This document shows positions 25,895-33,638 of a stretch of 64,000 nt of DNA, piece by piece. How positions within the stretch are numbered: the first letter of the stretch is position 1; every line of letters begins with the position of its first letter. Location of the stretch: the NCBI GenBank assembly GCA_017397835.1, contig JAFQHV010000011.1, positions 124,001-188,000 on the forward strand. The letters are read 5' to 3'. Below the pieces are notes generated by a model, which was given only the letters and a program-made list of their open reading frames with translations, had not been told where the DNA came from and did no database searches. The translations under genes and the position numbers were made by a program. Source of the stretch: Oscillospiraceae bacterium (GTDB taxonomy: Bacteria > Bacillota > Clostridia > Oscillospirales > Oscillospiraceae).

Positions 25895-26848
25895 TCACAG
25901 CGTAACGTCCGGCGGCAGCAGTTCCAGGCAGGTCCTGTACCCGGACTCATCCATACTTACCACAGACCGTGCCACTCTCCACCGACCGTCAATCCCCTGT
26001 CCTTTCCCCTCGATCTCAACCAGTTCCCCCGGCCACGCAGCAAAGGGCACCGGAAGCTCCACCTCCAGCTCCACCTGCCGCTGCCGGGAGCACTCCAGTT
26101 GATACTGCCCCTGATACCGCATCGCTTGGTAGTCACTTTTTTCCGGCATGGTGAATACTCTCCGGCTTTGTCCTCCACCATCTTTGAAGGTCTGATTGAC
26201 CACTTTTTCCACCTTCGCCGAACCGCCTCGGTCCCGCACCCAAACTTCGCTGAGTACACCGTATCTGCGGTGTCGGAGCGTGATCGCACTCACCGCCGTC
26301 CTGCGATCGATTTTCCGTGTGGCCGTTTCGTTCCATCCGGTCAAAACCAGTTTCCCCTCCCGGTCAAACCTCGGGGTCACCCCGCCGTAAAACCGTGCAA
26401 ACTGGTACAGCACCGACCACTCGCTGCTTCCTGTGGAAACGGAAAACCCCCGTACCGCCGGCAGTGCCGGCTGCTGCGCCACTTCGATGCCGTAGGGGAA
26501 CACGTGCTCGCGCAAAATGTCCTCTTGCGTTGCCACAGCGTATTCCACGCTCTGCGCTTCGTTGTCCAGCAGCAGCGCCGCAAGGCCTCGTCCACTGATT
26601 TCCAGTCGACTGCCCGCCGGGGAACTGGTGACAACGCACTCATCCACCACTCCCACGAATACGGTCTGTCCCCCTTGACAAGCCTCGAACCGCACCGCAT
26701 CGGCCAAAACCGACTCCTGCCCTGCGTTCCACAAACAAACAACACGAAAACTGTCACAGGGGGTCGCGCAGCCGTAGTCCATCTCCCATTCCAGCATGGC
26801 CGGCAGCGCCCAACGCTGCCCCCGCGCTGTCAGCAGCCAAGCGTTCAT
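25895..26848 (-). CDS. Baseplate hub protein (XkdQ/gpD-like)
   Basis: 317 residues with the hub layout: beta-rich N-terminal domain, ISGRGLAALLLDNEA, then SSEWSVLYQFARFYGG and a long beta domain ending in LELLPPDVTL. In contractile tails this trimer closes the tube and carries the spike. It overlaps the LysM gene upstream by 4 bases. Confidence 0.75.
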   Translation of the reverse strand: MNAWLLTARGQRWALPAMLEWEMDYGCATPCDSFRVVCLWNAGQESVLADAVRFEACQGGQTVFVGVVDECVVTSSPAGSRLEISGRGLAALLLDNEAQSVEYAVATQEDILREHVFPYGIEVAQQPALPAVRGFSVSTGSSEWSVLYQFARFYGGVTPRFDREGKLVLTGWNETATRKIDRRTAVSAITLRHRRYGVLSEVWVRDRGGSAKVEKVVNQTFKDGGGQSRRVFTMPEKSDYQAMRYQGQYQLECSRQRQVELEVELPVPFAAWPGELVEIEGKGQGIDGRWRVARSVVSMDESGYRTCLELLPPDVTL

Positions 26849-27405
26849 TTGACCACCACTTCCTGCCCAACCCGAATAAGGTTGGGATTTTTGATGTCAG
26901 GGTTCCGCTCCAACAACTGCGCCACCGTCACGTCATAACGGCGTGCGATCGCCCACAGCGTATCCCCCTTCACCACCTTGTGAACGATCCCACCGACCGG
27001 TTCCGTCCCGTTCGGTCGTTCCGTCAACTCCAGCTTCAGTTGTCCGTCGTAGGCATTCAAATCTTCCCAAAAAGTAAAGCTGTAGCTCACGTAGTCCGGT
27101 CTCGGTTCCTGTTTCAGGGAAAGTTCCACGAAATAAGCGTTTGCCGCCTGCCACAGCGGATGGACCAGCGGTCCCGCCCCTTCCGTGTAGAACACGTTGG
27201 CCAGCGCGCCAAACTGGGCGTAGGCATCCGGCCCCACGAATTCCCCCTCTCCCCGCATGACCCGCCGTGTCCTGCCCAGATCCTGCAGATGATACAAGCC
27301 AAAGGGCACCTTCTCAACAGCCACCTGCCGCTCGTAATCAATGGTGTACACTCTCGGATTATGCGGCCAAATATAATCCTTATATCGCATCGGGTTCAAT
27401 TTCAT
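26845..27405 (-). CDS. LysM-domain tail protein (XkdP-like)
   Basis: 186 residues. The N-terminal ~120 residues match the tail-associated domain that connects tube to hub. The last ~50 residues form a LysM domain (HKVVKGDTLWAIARRYDVTV ... NPDIKNPNLIRVGQEVVV), a peptidoglycan-binding fold that in baseplates also acts as a structural clamp. The start at 27405 (ATG after GAGAGGTG) is preferred to the GTG nine bases earlier. Confidence 0.85.
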   Translation of the reverse strand: MKLNPMRYKDYIWPHNPRVYTIDYERQVAVEKVPFGLYHLQDLGRTRRVMRGEGEFVGPDAYAQFGALANVFYTEGAGPLVHPLWQAANAYFVELSLKQEPRPDYVSYSFTFWEDLNAYDGQLKLELTERPNGTEPVGGIVHKVVKGDTLWAIARRYDVTVAQLLERNPDIKNPNLIRVGQEVVVK

Positions 27406-27432
27406 ATCTGACACCTCTCCCCCGTCATCTCA

Positions 27433-28029
27433 TCAAAACAGCCCCAACGGTCCATCATACCGGCGTGCATCCCGCTCAAAGGCCGCATCCAGCCGACGCA
27501 TCAGCCCGCGCTGCGCTTCCGGCTGCCGCGCGTTCTTTTCCCGAACCGCCGTTCTCCTCTCTGCCTCCACCTCATTCGCCGACCTGTGCTTCCGCGGCAT
27601 CATCACGTGCTCATTCTTACCTCTCGCCACCGCTCGCCCCAGGTCCGACAACGCTTTCTCCAAATCGCTCTTTCTCCCTTGCCCCATCGCCGTCGCAGGC
27701 CGTCTTTCCCGTTCCTGCATCCGTTGTCTTCCGCTCCGGGCGAACTCCGACAATGCAGAGTCCGGTGTCACGCTTCGCTGTCGCCGCCCCTGTCTCCTCG
27801 GGTCGCCCCGCGCCGCCATGCCCGCCAAAAAAGGTTCCCATTCCATCTGAGTCTGTTTTTCTCCCCGCCGGCCATTTCCCTCCGCCGCAGGTGTTCCCTC
27901 TTCCGCCGCAGCCTTCTCCTCTCCGCTTTCCGCAGCGGCAGCATATCTCCCCTTTGTCTGCGGCCAAAGGAATTCTTCCATCTCTTCTTCCGCCGCCTGC
28001 TCCAGCAGCTGTTCCAAATAATCGATCAT
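27433..28029 (-). CDS. Short low-complexity protein in the tape-measure position
   Basis: 198 residues, not recognised. It occupies the slot where contractile phages encode a long tape measure (PBSX XkdO is over 1000 residues). An acidic helical N-terminus (MIDYLEQLLEQAAEEEMEEF) leads into a Gly/Ala/Arg/Glu-rich, probably disordered centre and a basic helical C-terminus ending RRYDGPLGLF. No membrane helix is seen. Its ATG overlaps the stop of the frameshifted chaperone (ATGA). It could be a very short tape measure or a scaffold-like factor. Confidence 0.7.
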   Translation of the reverse strand: MIDYLEQLLEQAAEEEMEEFLWPQTKGRYAAAAESGEEKAAAEEGTPAAEGNGRRGEKQTQMEWEPFLAGMAARGDPRRQGRRQRSVTPDSALSEFARSGRQRMQERERRPATAMGQGRKSDLEKALSDLGRAVARGKNEHVMMPRKHRSANEVEAERRTAVREKNARQPEAQRGLMRRLDAAFERDARRYDGPLGLF

Positions 28030-28654
28030 TCCCGCATTCCTCGTCTCATTCGCTCAAAGCGATCCAAGTCAAATCCCCGGTTGACCGCCATCTCCCACGA
28101 TGCTGCCGGTGCACCGCAAACGGTGCACCGGTTTTCCATCGCTTTGCTTCGACAGGCGGGACACAGCTGTTCCAGTTCTTCCTCCTCGTCCAGCATCAAA
28201 TTCAACGCACACCACAGGAAATCCCGATCCTTCATTTCAAGAGCCCGTTTTTCCGTCGGCAAGGCCGAAAAGCTTCGCAGCACGCGCCAGTACAGCCTCT
28301 CTCCTCGCGCGTGCTCCAGGCTTTTTTTAACGTGTCCACCTGCTCGTCATCGATTTTGGGTCCGGGATTGACCTCTCGGTTAAACTCCGACCACAATCCG
28401 GCCAACCGCTGGATTTCTTCCACCGTCAACTGCTCAAGCACCTGCTCACCATCCCGAAACGCCGGCGCATCGCCGCACAGAACCGCCTTCGCCAGCAAAC
28501 ACGCATTGGCGCACAGTGCCATCTCCCGTTCCTCACTGACCAGATGACGCGCCTCAGCCCTGGCTTGCAGCACTTCAAAGGCGCTGAGCAAGCGCAGCTT
28601 CCGTCCCTGTTCCAGTTCCAGCTGCTCCGGGCCGTCCAAAAGTCCCCAATTCAT
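28026..28654 (-). CDS. Tail assembly chaperone, frameshifted long form (gpGT/XkdN-like)
   Basis: Predicted 209-residue fusion: 111 residues of the short form, then a -1 shift at the A-AAA-AAA heptamer (28328-28322) into an open frame ending at 28026. The -1 frame is open without a break from the slip site and has no convincing start of its own apart from a GTG at 28283. The extension has a zinc-ribbon-like CPAC-x8-CTVC motif. Two-form chaperones made by -1 frameshifting between tube and tape-measure genes are a hallmark of long-tailed phages. Confidence 0.85.
28232..28654 (-). CDS. Tail assembly chaperone, short form (gpG-like)
   Basis: 140 residues, encoded directly after the tube gene. The sequence is mostly helical (LELEQGRKLRLLSAFEVLQA and LTVEEIQRLAGLWSEF). 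After the slip site at codons 110-111 (AAA AAA) the zero frame adds only 29 residues with little character (WSTREERGCTGACCEAF...), as expected for the terminated short product. It would coat the tape-measure protein and recruit tube subunits. Confidence 0.85.
   Translation of the reverse strand: MNWGLLDGPEQLELEQGRKLRLLSAFEVLQARAEARHLVSEEREMALCANACLLAKAVLCGDAPAFRDGEQVLEQLTVEEIQRLAGLWSEFNREVNPGPKIDDEQVDTLKKAWSTREERGCTGACCEAFRPCRRKNGLLK
28279..28328 (-). promoter_or_regulatory. Programmed -1 ribosomal frameshift signal
   Basis: The slippery heptamer A-AAA-AAA is in the right phase (TTA AAA AAA GCC). It is followed after 6 bases by a perfect 9-bp stem (28315-28307 with 28287-28279) and a 19-base loop. 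Loop bases could also pair with downstream GCCTT to form a pseudoknot. The seven-A run could alternatively allow transcriptional slippage. Confidence 0.85.
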
Positions 28655-28656
28655 CT

Positions 28657-29046
28657 TCAGGTCTCCAGTTCGATTCGTTTGGATGCCACTACGCTGACCT
28701 TCTCCAGCACCATGTCACCCACACCGGCTTCTTCGCTGATGCTTTTCCACTGACAGTCGGAATAAATGATCCGTCTGTCCGGTTTCGAGATCACCAGCGA
28801 AAATCCCTCCAGCTTATAGAAGTTGATGCCGTCACGAATAGCCTCATCGGTGGCATACAACCGAGTCAGTTCCAATTCGTGCTTCACGGGGCCGGCCACC
28901 GTAGCCACCGGCTGCTTTTCGCCAAACGCCTCGATAGAACTGCTGGATTTGGTCGCCTTAGCGCTGTAGCTCTGAACCACAGCTACCTTGACGCCATCCA
29001 CCTCCAGATAGATGTCACTGCTGGTAGGAAATCCAGTTACCGTCAT
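28657..29046 (-). CDS. Contractile tail tube protein (XkdM-like)
   Basis: 129 residues, a beta-rich small protein directly after the sheath gene, as in P2 and PBSX. The N-terminus MTVTGFPTSSDIYLEVDG and the segment SSSSIEAFGEKQPVA fit the XkdM family that stacks to form the inner tube. The start at 29046 follows AGGAGGGAG; five residues of upstream frame are ignored. Confidence 0.82.
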   Translation of the reverse strand: MTVTGFPTSSDIYLEVDGVKVAVVQSYSAKATKSSSSIEAFGEKQPVATVAGPVKHELELTRLYATDEAIRDGINFYKLEGFSLVISKPDRRIIYSDCQWKSISEEAGVGDMVLEKVSVVASKRIELET

Positions 29047-29057
29047 ATTCTCCCTCC

Positions 29058-30110
29058 TCAAACCGTAATGTGGGCACTAAGCCAAATTTGGTTAATGCCG
29101 TGGGTCACCGTAAAAGAGAAGTCTACCAGACATCGGGTGGGTTCCTCGCTATCCTGCACCACACTCACGCCTTCATAGGCCGCAATGATCTCCCGTTCCA
29201 GCTTGTTCTCCAGTTCCAGCACCACCTGAGATCGAATGGCCTCCCGGCTCTGTGCCGTGTTCTTCGCACGGCGGAATCGGCTCTTAAGCGCGTTCCGAAT
29301 GGCAGGAATCACGTCATCCACCACCAAAACAGCCGACAGATCCCTCCACGTGCTGTCGGTGGCACCGGCCATAGTCGTTCGGGTGGTCACACCGCGCACC
29401 ACGCTCACCACACCGGCCACACTCTCCGCCACGGTCACGCCGCCGCGAATCAACACGTCCAGTTCCTCGTCGCTGTAAGCGGCAGCCAAACCGTGTAATC
29501 CCATCAGCTGTGCCCCACCCAGAGGGACCGCCGGGTCGGAAAGGCCGGCAACCGCACCGGCCATAGCCGCAGCCAGTTCCAGTGCAGACAACTCCTTGTC
29601 TTCCCCGTCTACACAGCCGGGGGCCGCCAGCACCACCCGTTCACAGTTCAGTCCGGCCGCCCGCGTCACCAGCGCATCCACGCCTTCACTTCTGTCCCCC
29701 GCCACCACAGCGATCCGCTCCCGCTGTGCCGTGCTGGCTGCGTTCACACTGTCTCGCAGCGCCTGCTGCACCGCAAGATCGGTGCTGTCGCAGACCACCA
29801 CCGCCAAATCCTCGGCGGCCGCCATGGCCGCAAATGCCCCGGCATAGTTTTCCTCCTCCACAGGGAACACCGTCACCTGTGCCGCGCCGTTTTGCAGCAG
29901 CAGCCGCACCAACGCCGTTGCATTTTCCGCCTGTTCCTGTCCAAAGGCCGCTACCGCCTGCTCATAGCGGGTGATCTTCCACAGCTTCCGGGCAGGATCC
30001 GCCATCTTCACCGCCAGACCCACGCATTTTCTGCCTGCCGAGCCATTCAGCATGGCAGTGGCCTCGTAGCTGGTATATACCCCCGGTCGTTCATGGACCG
30101 TAATGCTCAT
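29058..30110 (-). CDS. Tail sheath protein (XkdK-like)
   Basis: 350 residues. The N-terminus (VHERPGVYTSYEATA) matches the sheath-family start that inserts a strand into neighbouring subunits. The C-terminal domain has the conserved ALKSRFRRAKNT and the final FSFTVTHGINQIWLSAHI. The length equals short PBSX-type sheaths, much smaller than T4 gp18. Its presence shows the tail is contractile. It overlaps the preceding gene by 4 bases. Confidence 0.92.
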   Translation of the reverse strand: MSITVHERPGVYTSYEATAMLNGSAGRKCVGLAVKMADPARKLWKITRYEQAVAAFGQEQAENATALVRLLLQNGAAQVTVFPVEEENYAGAFAAMAAAEDLAVVVCDSTDLAVQQALRDSVNAASTAQRERIAVVAGDRSEGVDALVTRAAGLNCERVVLAAPGCVDGEDKELSALELAAAMAGAVAGLSDPAVPLGGAQLMGLHGLAAAYSDEELDVLIRGGVTVAESVAGVVSVVRGVTTRTTMAGATDSTWRDLSAVLVVDDVIPAIRNALKSRFRRAKNTAQSREAIRSQVVLELENKLEREIIAAYEGVSVVQDSEEPTRCLVDFSFTVTHGINQIWLSAHITV

Positions 30111-30604
30111 ACGTTTCTATCCCCTCTCAAGGTAAAATCAAGAATATCCGCCGATTCATCACCTGATGCCCACAGCCAGCCATTACAGTCCGCCGTGCAG
30201 CTCAGTCGAAACAGCCCTTCCTTTTGGTCAAATTTGACCTCTTCCCCGGTCAGCTTCCGCACTGTCAGTCCATCGGGACGGTTGTTGTGCAGTGCGTTCA
30301 CCATGCGCTCAAACAGTTTCCTGCATGCTCCGGCCCCCACCTGGGCAGGCGCCACGATATCCAGCCCAAACGCCAGTTTTGCCTTTCGGCCATACCATTC
30401 CACGACCTGCCCCGTTTGCTCATCCAGCCGCTGTCCCAAATAATTCTGCAGGCCAACCGGCTCACAGTCCAGCTTCGTCAGGGACACCAGTACGGTCGGC
30501 TCCTGCAGCCGTTCTCTGCCCCTGTCGGGCCAGCTTGCCGCCGCAGGGATCTCGCTGTCCCGCAGGAACCGTGCCATTCTCTCCTGAACCTGATCCAGTT
30601 CCAT
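30107..30604 (-). CDS. Tail terminator/completion-like protein (XkdJ position)
   Basis: 165 residues, not firmly recognised by sequence. It lies between the head-closure and sheath genes, the XkdJ or tail-terminator slot. The sequence is mixed alpha/beta (VLVSLTKLDCEPVGLQNYLG; ACRKLFERMVNAL) and plausible for a ring protein capping the tail. Its ATG overlaps the preceding TAA (TAATG), with GGGAGGGG as ribosome site. Confidence 0.65.
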   Translation of the reverse strand: MELDQVQERMARFLRDSEIPAAASWPDRGRERLQEPTVLVSLTKLDCEPVGLQNYLGQRLDEQTGQVVEWYGRKAKLAFGLDIVAPAQVGAGACRKLFERMVNALHNNRPDGLTVRKLTGEEVKFDQKEGLFRLSCTADCNGWLWASGDESADILDFTLRGDRNV

Positions 30605-30939
30605 TACAGCCCCTCCCGTTCTCCGCGTTCAAACACCGCCCACCAGTGGGTCAGCTGCCCCCCGGCATATACGGGCTGGGCCTGCTTCATCCGGTAACAC
30701 ACCCCATCCGCCTCCAGCCGGCATCTGCCGCTGTCCAGGTTCACCTGTGCCGGGCCAATGTAGGTGAATTTATCCTGCACCACCCACCCCAGCGGGGTAG
30801 GGACAGCCTTCGCCGTCCCCTTCTCCCGCACAGGTTGGAAACACGCCTTCACGGCAATGCCCTTGGGATACCGGGCCGTATAGAGTGTCACGTCCCGACC
30901 GAACCGTTCCAGTTCTCTGCCGATTTTCTCCTGCATCAT
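30604..30939 (-). CDS. Head-closure-like protein (XkdI position)
   Basis: 111 residues. Beta-rich small protein (VTLYTARYPKGIAVKACFQP; FTYIGPAQVNLDSG) in the place of head-completion stoppers. The start at 30939 overlaps the stop of the preceding gene (TGATG); the longer frame to 30957 is less likely. Assignment is mainly by position. Confidence 0.62.
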   Translation of the reverse strand: MMQEKIGRELERFGRDVTLYTARYPKGIAVKACFQPVREKGTAKAVPTPLGWVVQDKFTYIGPAQVNLDSGRCRLEADGVCYRMKQAQPVYAGGQLTHWWAVFERGEREGL

Positions 30940-31295
30940 CAGCCATCCACTCCACAAAACATAAACGCTTCATCCCGCAGCCATCCGGCCATGATCCGTT
31001 CTGCCTGTCTGCGCAGTGCCTTGGCCCGCTCACCGGAATCGCCGCTCTGTATGCTCACGTCACCGGCAGTAAACCGCTCCGCCTGTCCCACGGATCGGCT
31101 CACCTCCAATCCCGCCAAAGCCATCCACGCTCCCGCCAATACAAAGCATTGCCCACATTCCTCCGGTTTCACGCCGGCCCGCAGCCGCTCCTTCAGCTGC
31201 CGAAACGCCGCCTCACACAGTCCGTCCAGTACACCGTACTCCTGCTCCTCCACCCGACCCAACGACCGGGCGAGTTCCGCCATCTGCCGGACCAT
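30939..31295 (-). CDS. Head-tail adaptor-like protein (XkdH position)
   Basis: 118 residues, largely helical, directly after the major capsid gene. It resembles gp6/gp15-type adaptors that sit below the portal (helical bundle MAELARSLGRVEEQEYGVLD; ERAKALRRQAERIMAGWL). The start overlaps the capsid stop codon (TAATG). Confidence 0.65.
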   Translation of the reverse strand: MVRQMAELARSLGRVEEQEYGVLDGLCEAAFRQLKERLRAGVKPEECGQCFVLAGAWMALAGLEVSRSVGQAERFTAGDVSIQSGDSGERAKALRRQAERIMAGWLRDEAFMFCGVDG

Positions 31296-32308
31296 TACAC
31301 TTTCAGCACCTTGGCCGCATCGCCAAACAGCTTGGCAAAGCCGCTGATGCTGGTGATCGCCGCACGCTCCAGCTGACGGTCAATGAGCTTATCGTACTCG
31401 ATCATCACGTCGCTGCCCTGCACCATCTCCAGCGCATAGTTTCGATCCAGACCGATGATGGTGTTGGCAGGCAGGGCGCTGGTCCGCAGCAAAGTGGCGC
31501 CCAGAGGAGTCGCCAGCTTGCCGGTACCCTGGAAGTTCAGGCCGGTAGCGGGATTTTGGAACTCAGGCAGCTTGAGCATCTTGACCATCATGTCGTTGCT
31601 CACCAGCAGCGTGTTCATCTCATAGGGGTCAAACTTGGCCCAGAAATCCACCAGATCCTCATAGGTCAGCACGCCCTCACCGGCCGCCTGATACACCTGG
31701 GCGGGGTTGTGGTTGCCGTCGCCGTTCATCAGCACGTCGATCGCATCCTCCAGATGCATACGGTTAATGTGGGCACCGATCTGGCGCAGGGTTACGGAAA
31801 ACAGGTCCAGCTTCTGGTGACGGATGGCCTCGTAGGAAGCCACCAGCATACGGCCGCGCTTGTGCAGCTGCACCAGATTATCCTGCACCTTAACGGTAGT
31901 GCTGGGAATGGCGGCACCCTCTTCCACGCGGCGCAGCTTCTTGGCATCGCCTCCGGTCTCGGCGGTGATGGAGCGATAGTCCATGCCGTCAAATTTGGTC
32001 ACCGCAGCGGTAATAGCGGGCAGCATATTCTGCTCCTCCATACCCTGACGCACGCTGCGGGCAATGTACTCGGGGAACAGCACGGCGGAATCGGCACTGC
32101 GAAAGAACTTCTCCACCACGTCGCTGCCCGCGCCCTTCACCTTGATATCAAAACGCTTGAGCTGGCGCTGGAACGCATCCAGGCCCTCCATAGCCGTGCC
32201 CTTGTACTGCTGGTCGGGGTCCATGCTCTCCAGCACCTGCGTAAAGGTGCGGCCCGCCTCGTGATACATGCCCTTCTCCAGCTTCAGATTGTCAAACTGA
32301 TAAGCCAT
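31295..32308 (-). CDS. Major capsid protein (HK97-fold, XkdG-like)
   Basis: 337 residues. An N-terminal helical arm of about 90 residues (LDAFQRQLKRFDIKVKG) precedes the capsid core, with VEEGAAIPSTTVKVQDNLVQLHK matching the E-loop region, INRMHLEDAIDVLMNGDG matching the spine helix region, and a C-terminal A-domain part (ALPANTIIGLDRNYALEMV). The start follows GGGAGGAAGG. A complete capsid gene distinguishes the cluster from tailocins and type VI systems. Confidence 0.88.
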   Translation of the reverse strand: MAYQFDNLKLEKGMYHEAGRTFTQVLESMDPDQQYKGTAMEGLDAFQRQLKRFDIKVKGAGSDVVEKFFRSADSAVLFPEYIARSVRQGMEEQNMLPAITAAVTKFDGMDYRSITAETGGDAKKLRRVEEGAAIPSTTVKVQDNLVQLHKRGRMLVASYEAIRHQKLDLFSVTLRQIGAHINRMHLEDAIDVLMNGDGNHNPAQVYQAAGEGVLTYEDLVDFWAKFDPYEMNTLLVSNDMMVKMLKLPEFQNPATGLNFQGTGKLATPLGATLLRTSALPANTIIGLDRNYALEMVQGSDVMIEYDKLIDRQLERAAITSISGFAKLFGDAAKVLKV

Positions 32309-32326
32309 CTTACCTTCCTCCCTTTC

Positions 32327-32665
32327 TTACAGGCAGATAACGGCCTTGCCGCCCTGCTCCACCTGAACCACCAGTGCCTCCACACCGGTCTCAGCAGCCT
32401 GTACGCCGCCCTTGCCGTCGGCAGCCAGCTTCACGCGGCCCAGACCGACCTCACCGGTCATGCTGACCTGCATAAAGCCGCCCACCTGCACGGCCACGGC
32501 GCCCTTGCGCACCTGACCGGCCGTGCCGCAGAACGCGTCCCCCTGATCGCAGGGACCCACTGTGCCGTTGGCAGTCACCTTGACCACCTGGCCGTCCTCC
32601 ACGCCCTCATCGGCGTAAAAGGTAGCCATCACGCTGCCAATGTCGTCAAACGAAATCTTGCTCAT
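32327..32665 (-). CDS. Small capsid decoration-like protein
   Basis: 112 residues, 18 bases before the capsid gene. It is a beta-rich, glycine- and valine-rich protein (EDGQVVKVTANGTVGPCDQG; AVQVGGFMQVSM) typical of capsid-stabilising or decoration proteins found at this position. The start at 32665 follows CAGGAGGAAG; a longer frame to 32719 is rejected. Confidence 0.68.
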   Translation of the reverse strand: MSKISFDDIGSVMATFYADEGVEDGQVVKVTANGTVGPCDQGDAFCGTAGQVRKGAVAVQVGGFMQVSMTGEVGLGRVKLAADGKGGVQAAETGVEALVVQVEQGGKAVICL

Positions 32666-32720
32666 CCTACTTCCTCCTGTGTTGTATTTATCCAAAAGCG
32701 ACCGTTCGCCCGGATACAAG

Positions 32721-33638
32721 TTAAATCAGAAACGCGCCGTCACCCGACTGCCGTTCCTCCTGCCCGCCGTGGTTCAGCTGTGTCACCAGCGGGAAGCGCT
32801 TGGCAGCCTTCTCCGCATAGACGCGCCGCAATTCCAGCAGCTCCTCCTCACCCAGTTGTTCCGTAATGCGTTCCATGACCTCATGGGCCACTCCCTCGCC
32901 GGTCAGCCCGTTCAGCCGCACCACCTCGCTTCGCAGCGCAGACAGATACCGTCTGCCCAGCTCCGCCTGTTTTTCCAGCAGCTCCACCTCATGGGCCCAG
33001 CCCTCCTGCCCGGCCAGCTCCTTCATGGCGTGGTATCCCTTGTGCTTGAGCACACCGGCTTTTGGCTGAGCCGGCACCGCCACGAACGACCACTCGAAGG
33101 CATCCGCCGCCCCCCGCAAACTGGTGTAGCACAACTTACTGTCGTAGCTTTCGCCTTTTTTGTGGGCGCAGCTGCCCGCCTGCTTTCCGCATATGGAGCA
33201 CACCGCCTGCTCCACCGCGCAGCCAACGCTGACCTCACGCAGAATACCGCCCTCCAGCTGGGCGATCAGTTCCTCGTTGCCCGGGGTGCGAAGTATGTAG
33301 GCGTATCCTTTCACATAGCAGCCGGCATCGCCCGCCGCCGTCATCACGCCGGGCTCCTCCACCACCTCGGCGCGATACAGCCGGGCGGTCTGCCCCGCCG
33401 CCGTCCACTGGTGGTCAAAAATCCCCGTCTTGCCCACGAACAGCTTGGCCAGTTCCTCCAATGTGCCCCGTTCAAATCGTTCTCCGTCTCGGTCGATCTC
33501 GTTGTCACACAGCCGCACCGCAAAGGTGTAGACCTCCCGCTCCGTCAGCTGCTTCCGACTGAACTGATTGATCAGTTCCATCTCCTCACCACCGGGCTGC
33601 GCACCAACGGCACAGCCGGCCTGCTTTTTGATGTTCAT
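32721..33638 (-). CDS. Prohead protease/scaffold-type protein (XkdF-like)
   Basis: 305 residues. The N-terminal ~200 residues resemble XkdF-type phage serine proteases (LCDNEIDRDGERFERGTLEEL; GKTGIFDHQW; LREVSVGCAVE). A Cys/His cluster, CSICGKQAGSCAHKKGE, looks like a small metal site inserted in the protease domain. The helical C-terminal ~100 residues could act as scaffold. It overlaps the portal gene by 4 bases. Confidence 0.8.
   Translation of the reverse strand: MNIKKQAGCAVGAQPGGEEMELINQFSRKQLTEREVYTFAVRLCDNEIDRDGERFERGTLEELAKLFVGKTGIFDHQWTAAGQTARLYRAEVVEEPGVMTAAGDAGCYVKGYAYILRTPGNEELIAQLEGGILREVSVGCAVEQAVCSICGKQAGSCAHKKGESYDSKLCYTSLRGAADAFEWSFVAVPAQPKAGVLKHKGYHAMKELAGQEGWAHEVELLEKQAELGRRYLSALRSEVVRLNGLTGEGVAHEVMERITEQLGEEELLELRRVYAEKAAKRFPLVTQLNHGGQEERQSGDGAFLI

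Noticed and set aside
28026..28283. Independent 85-residue gene starting at GTG 28283
   Set aside because: The -1 frame is open from the slippery heptamer and there is no ribosome site before the GTG, so it is better explained as the frameshift extension.
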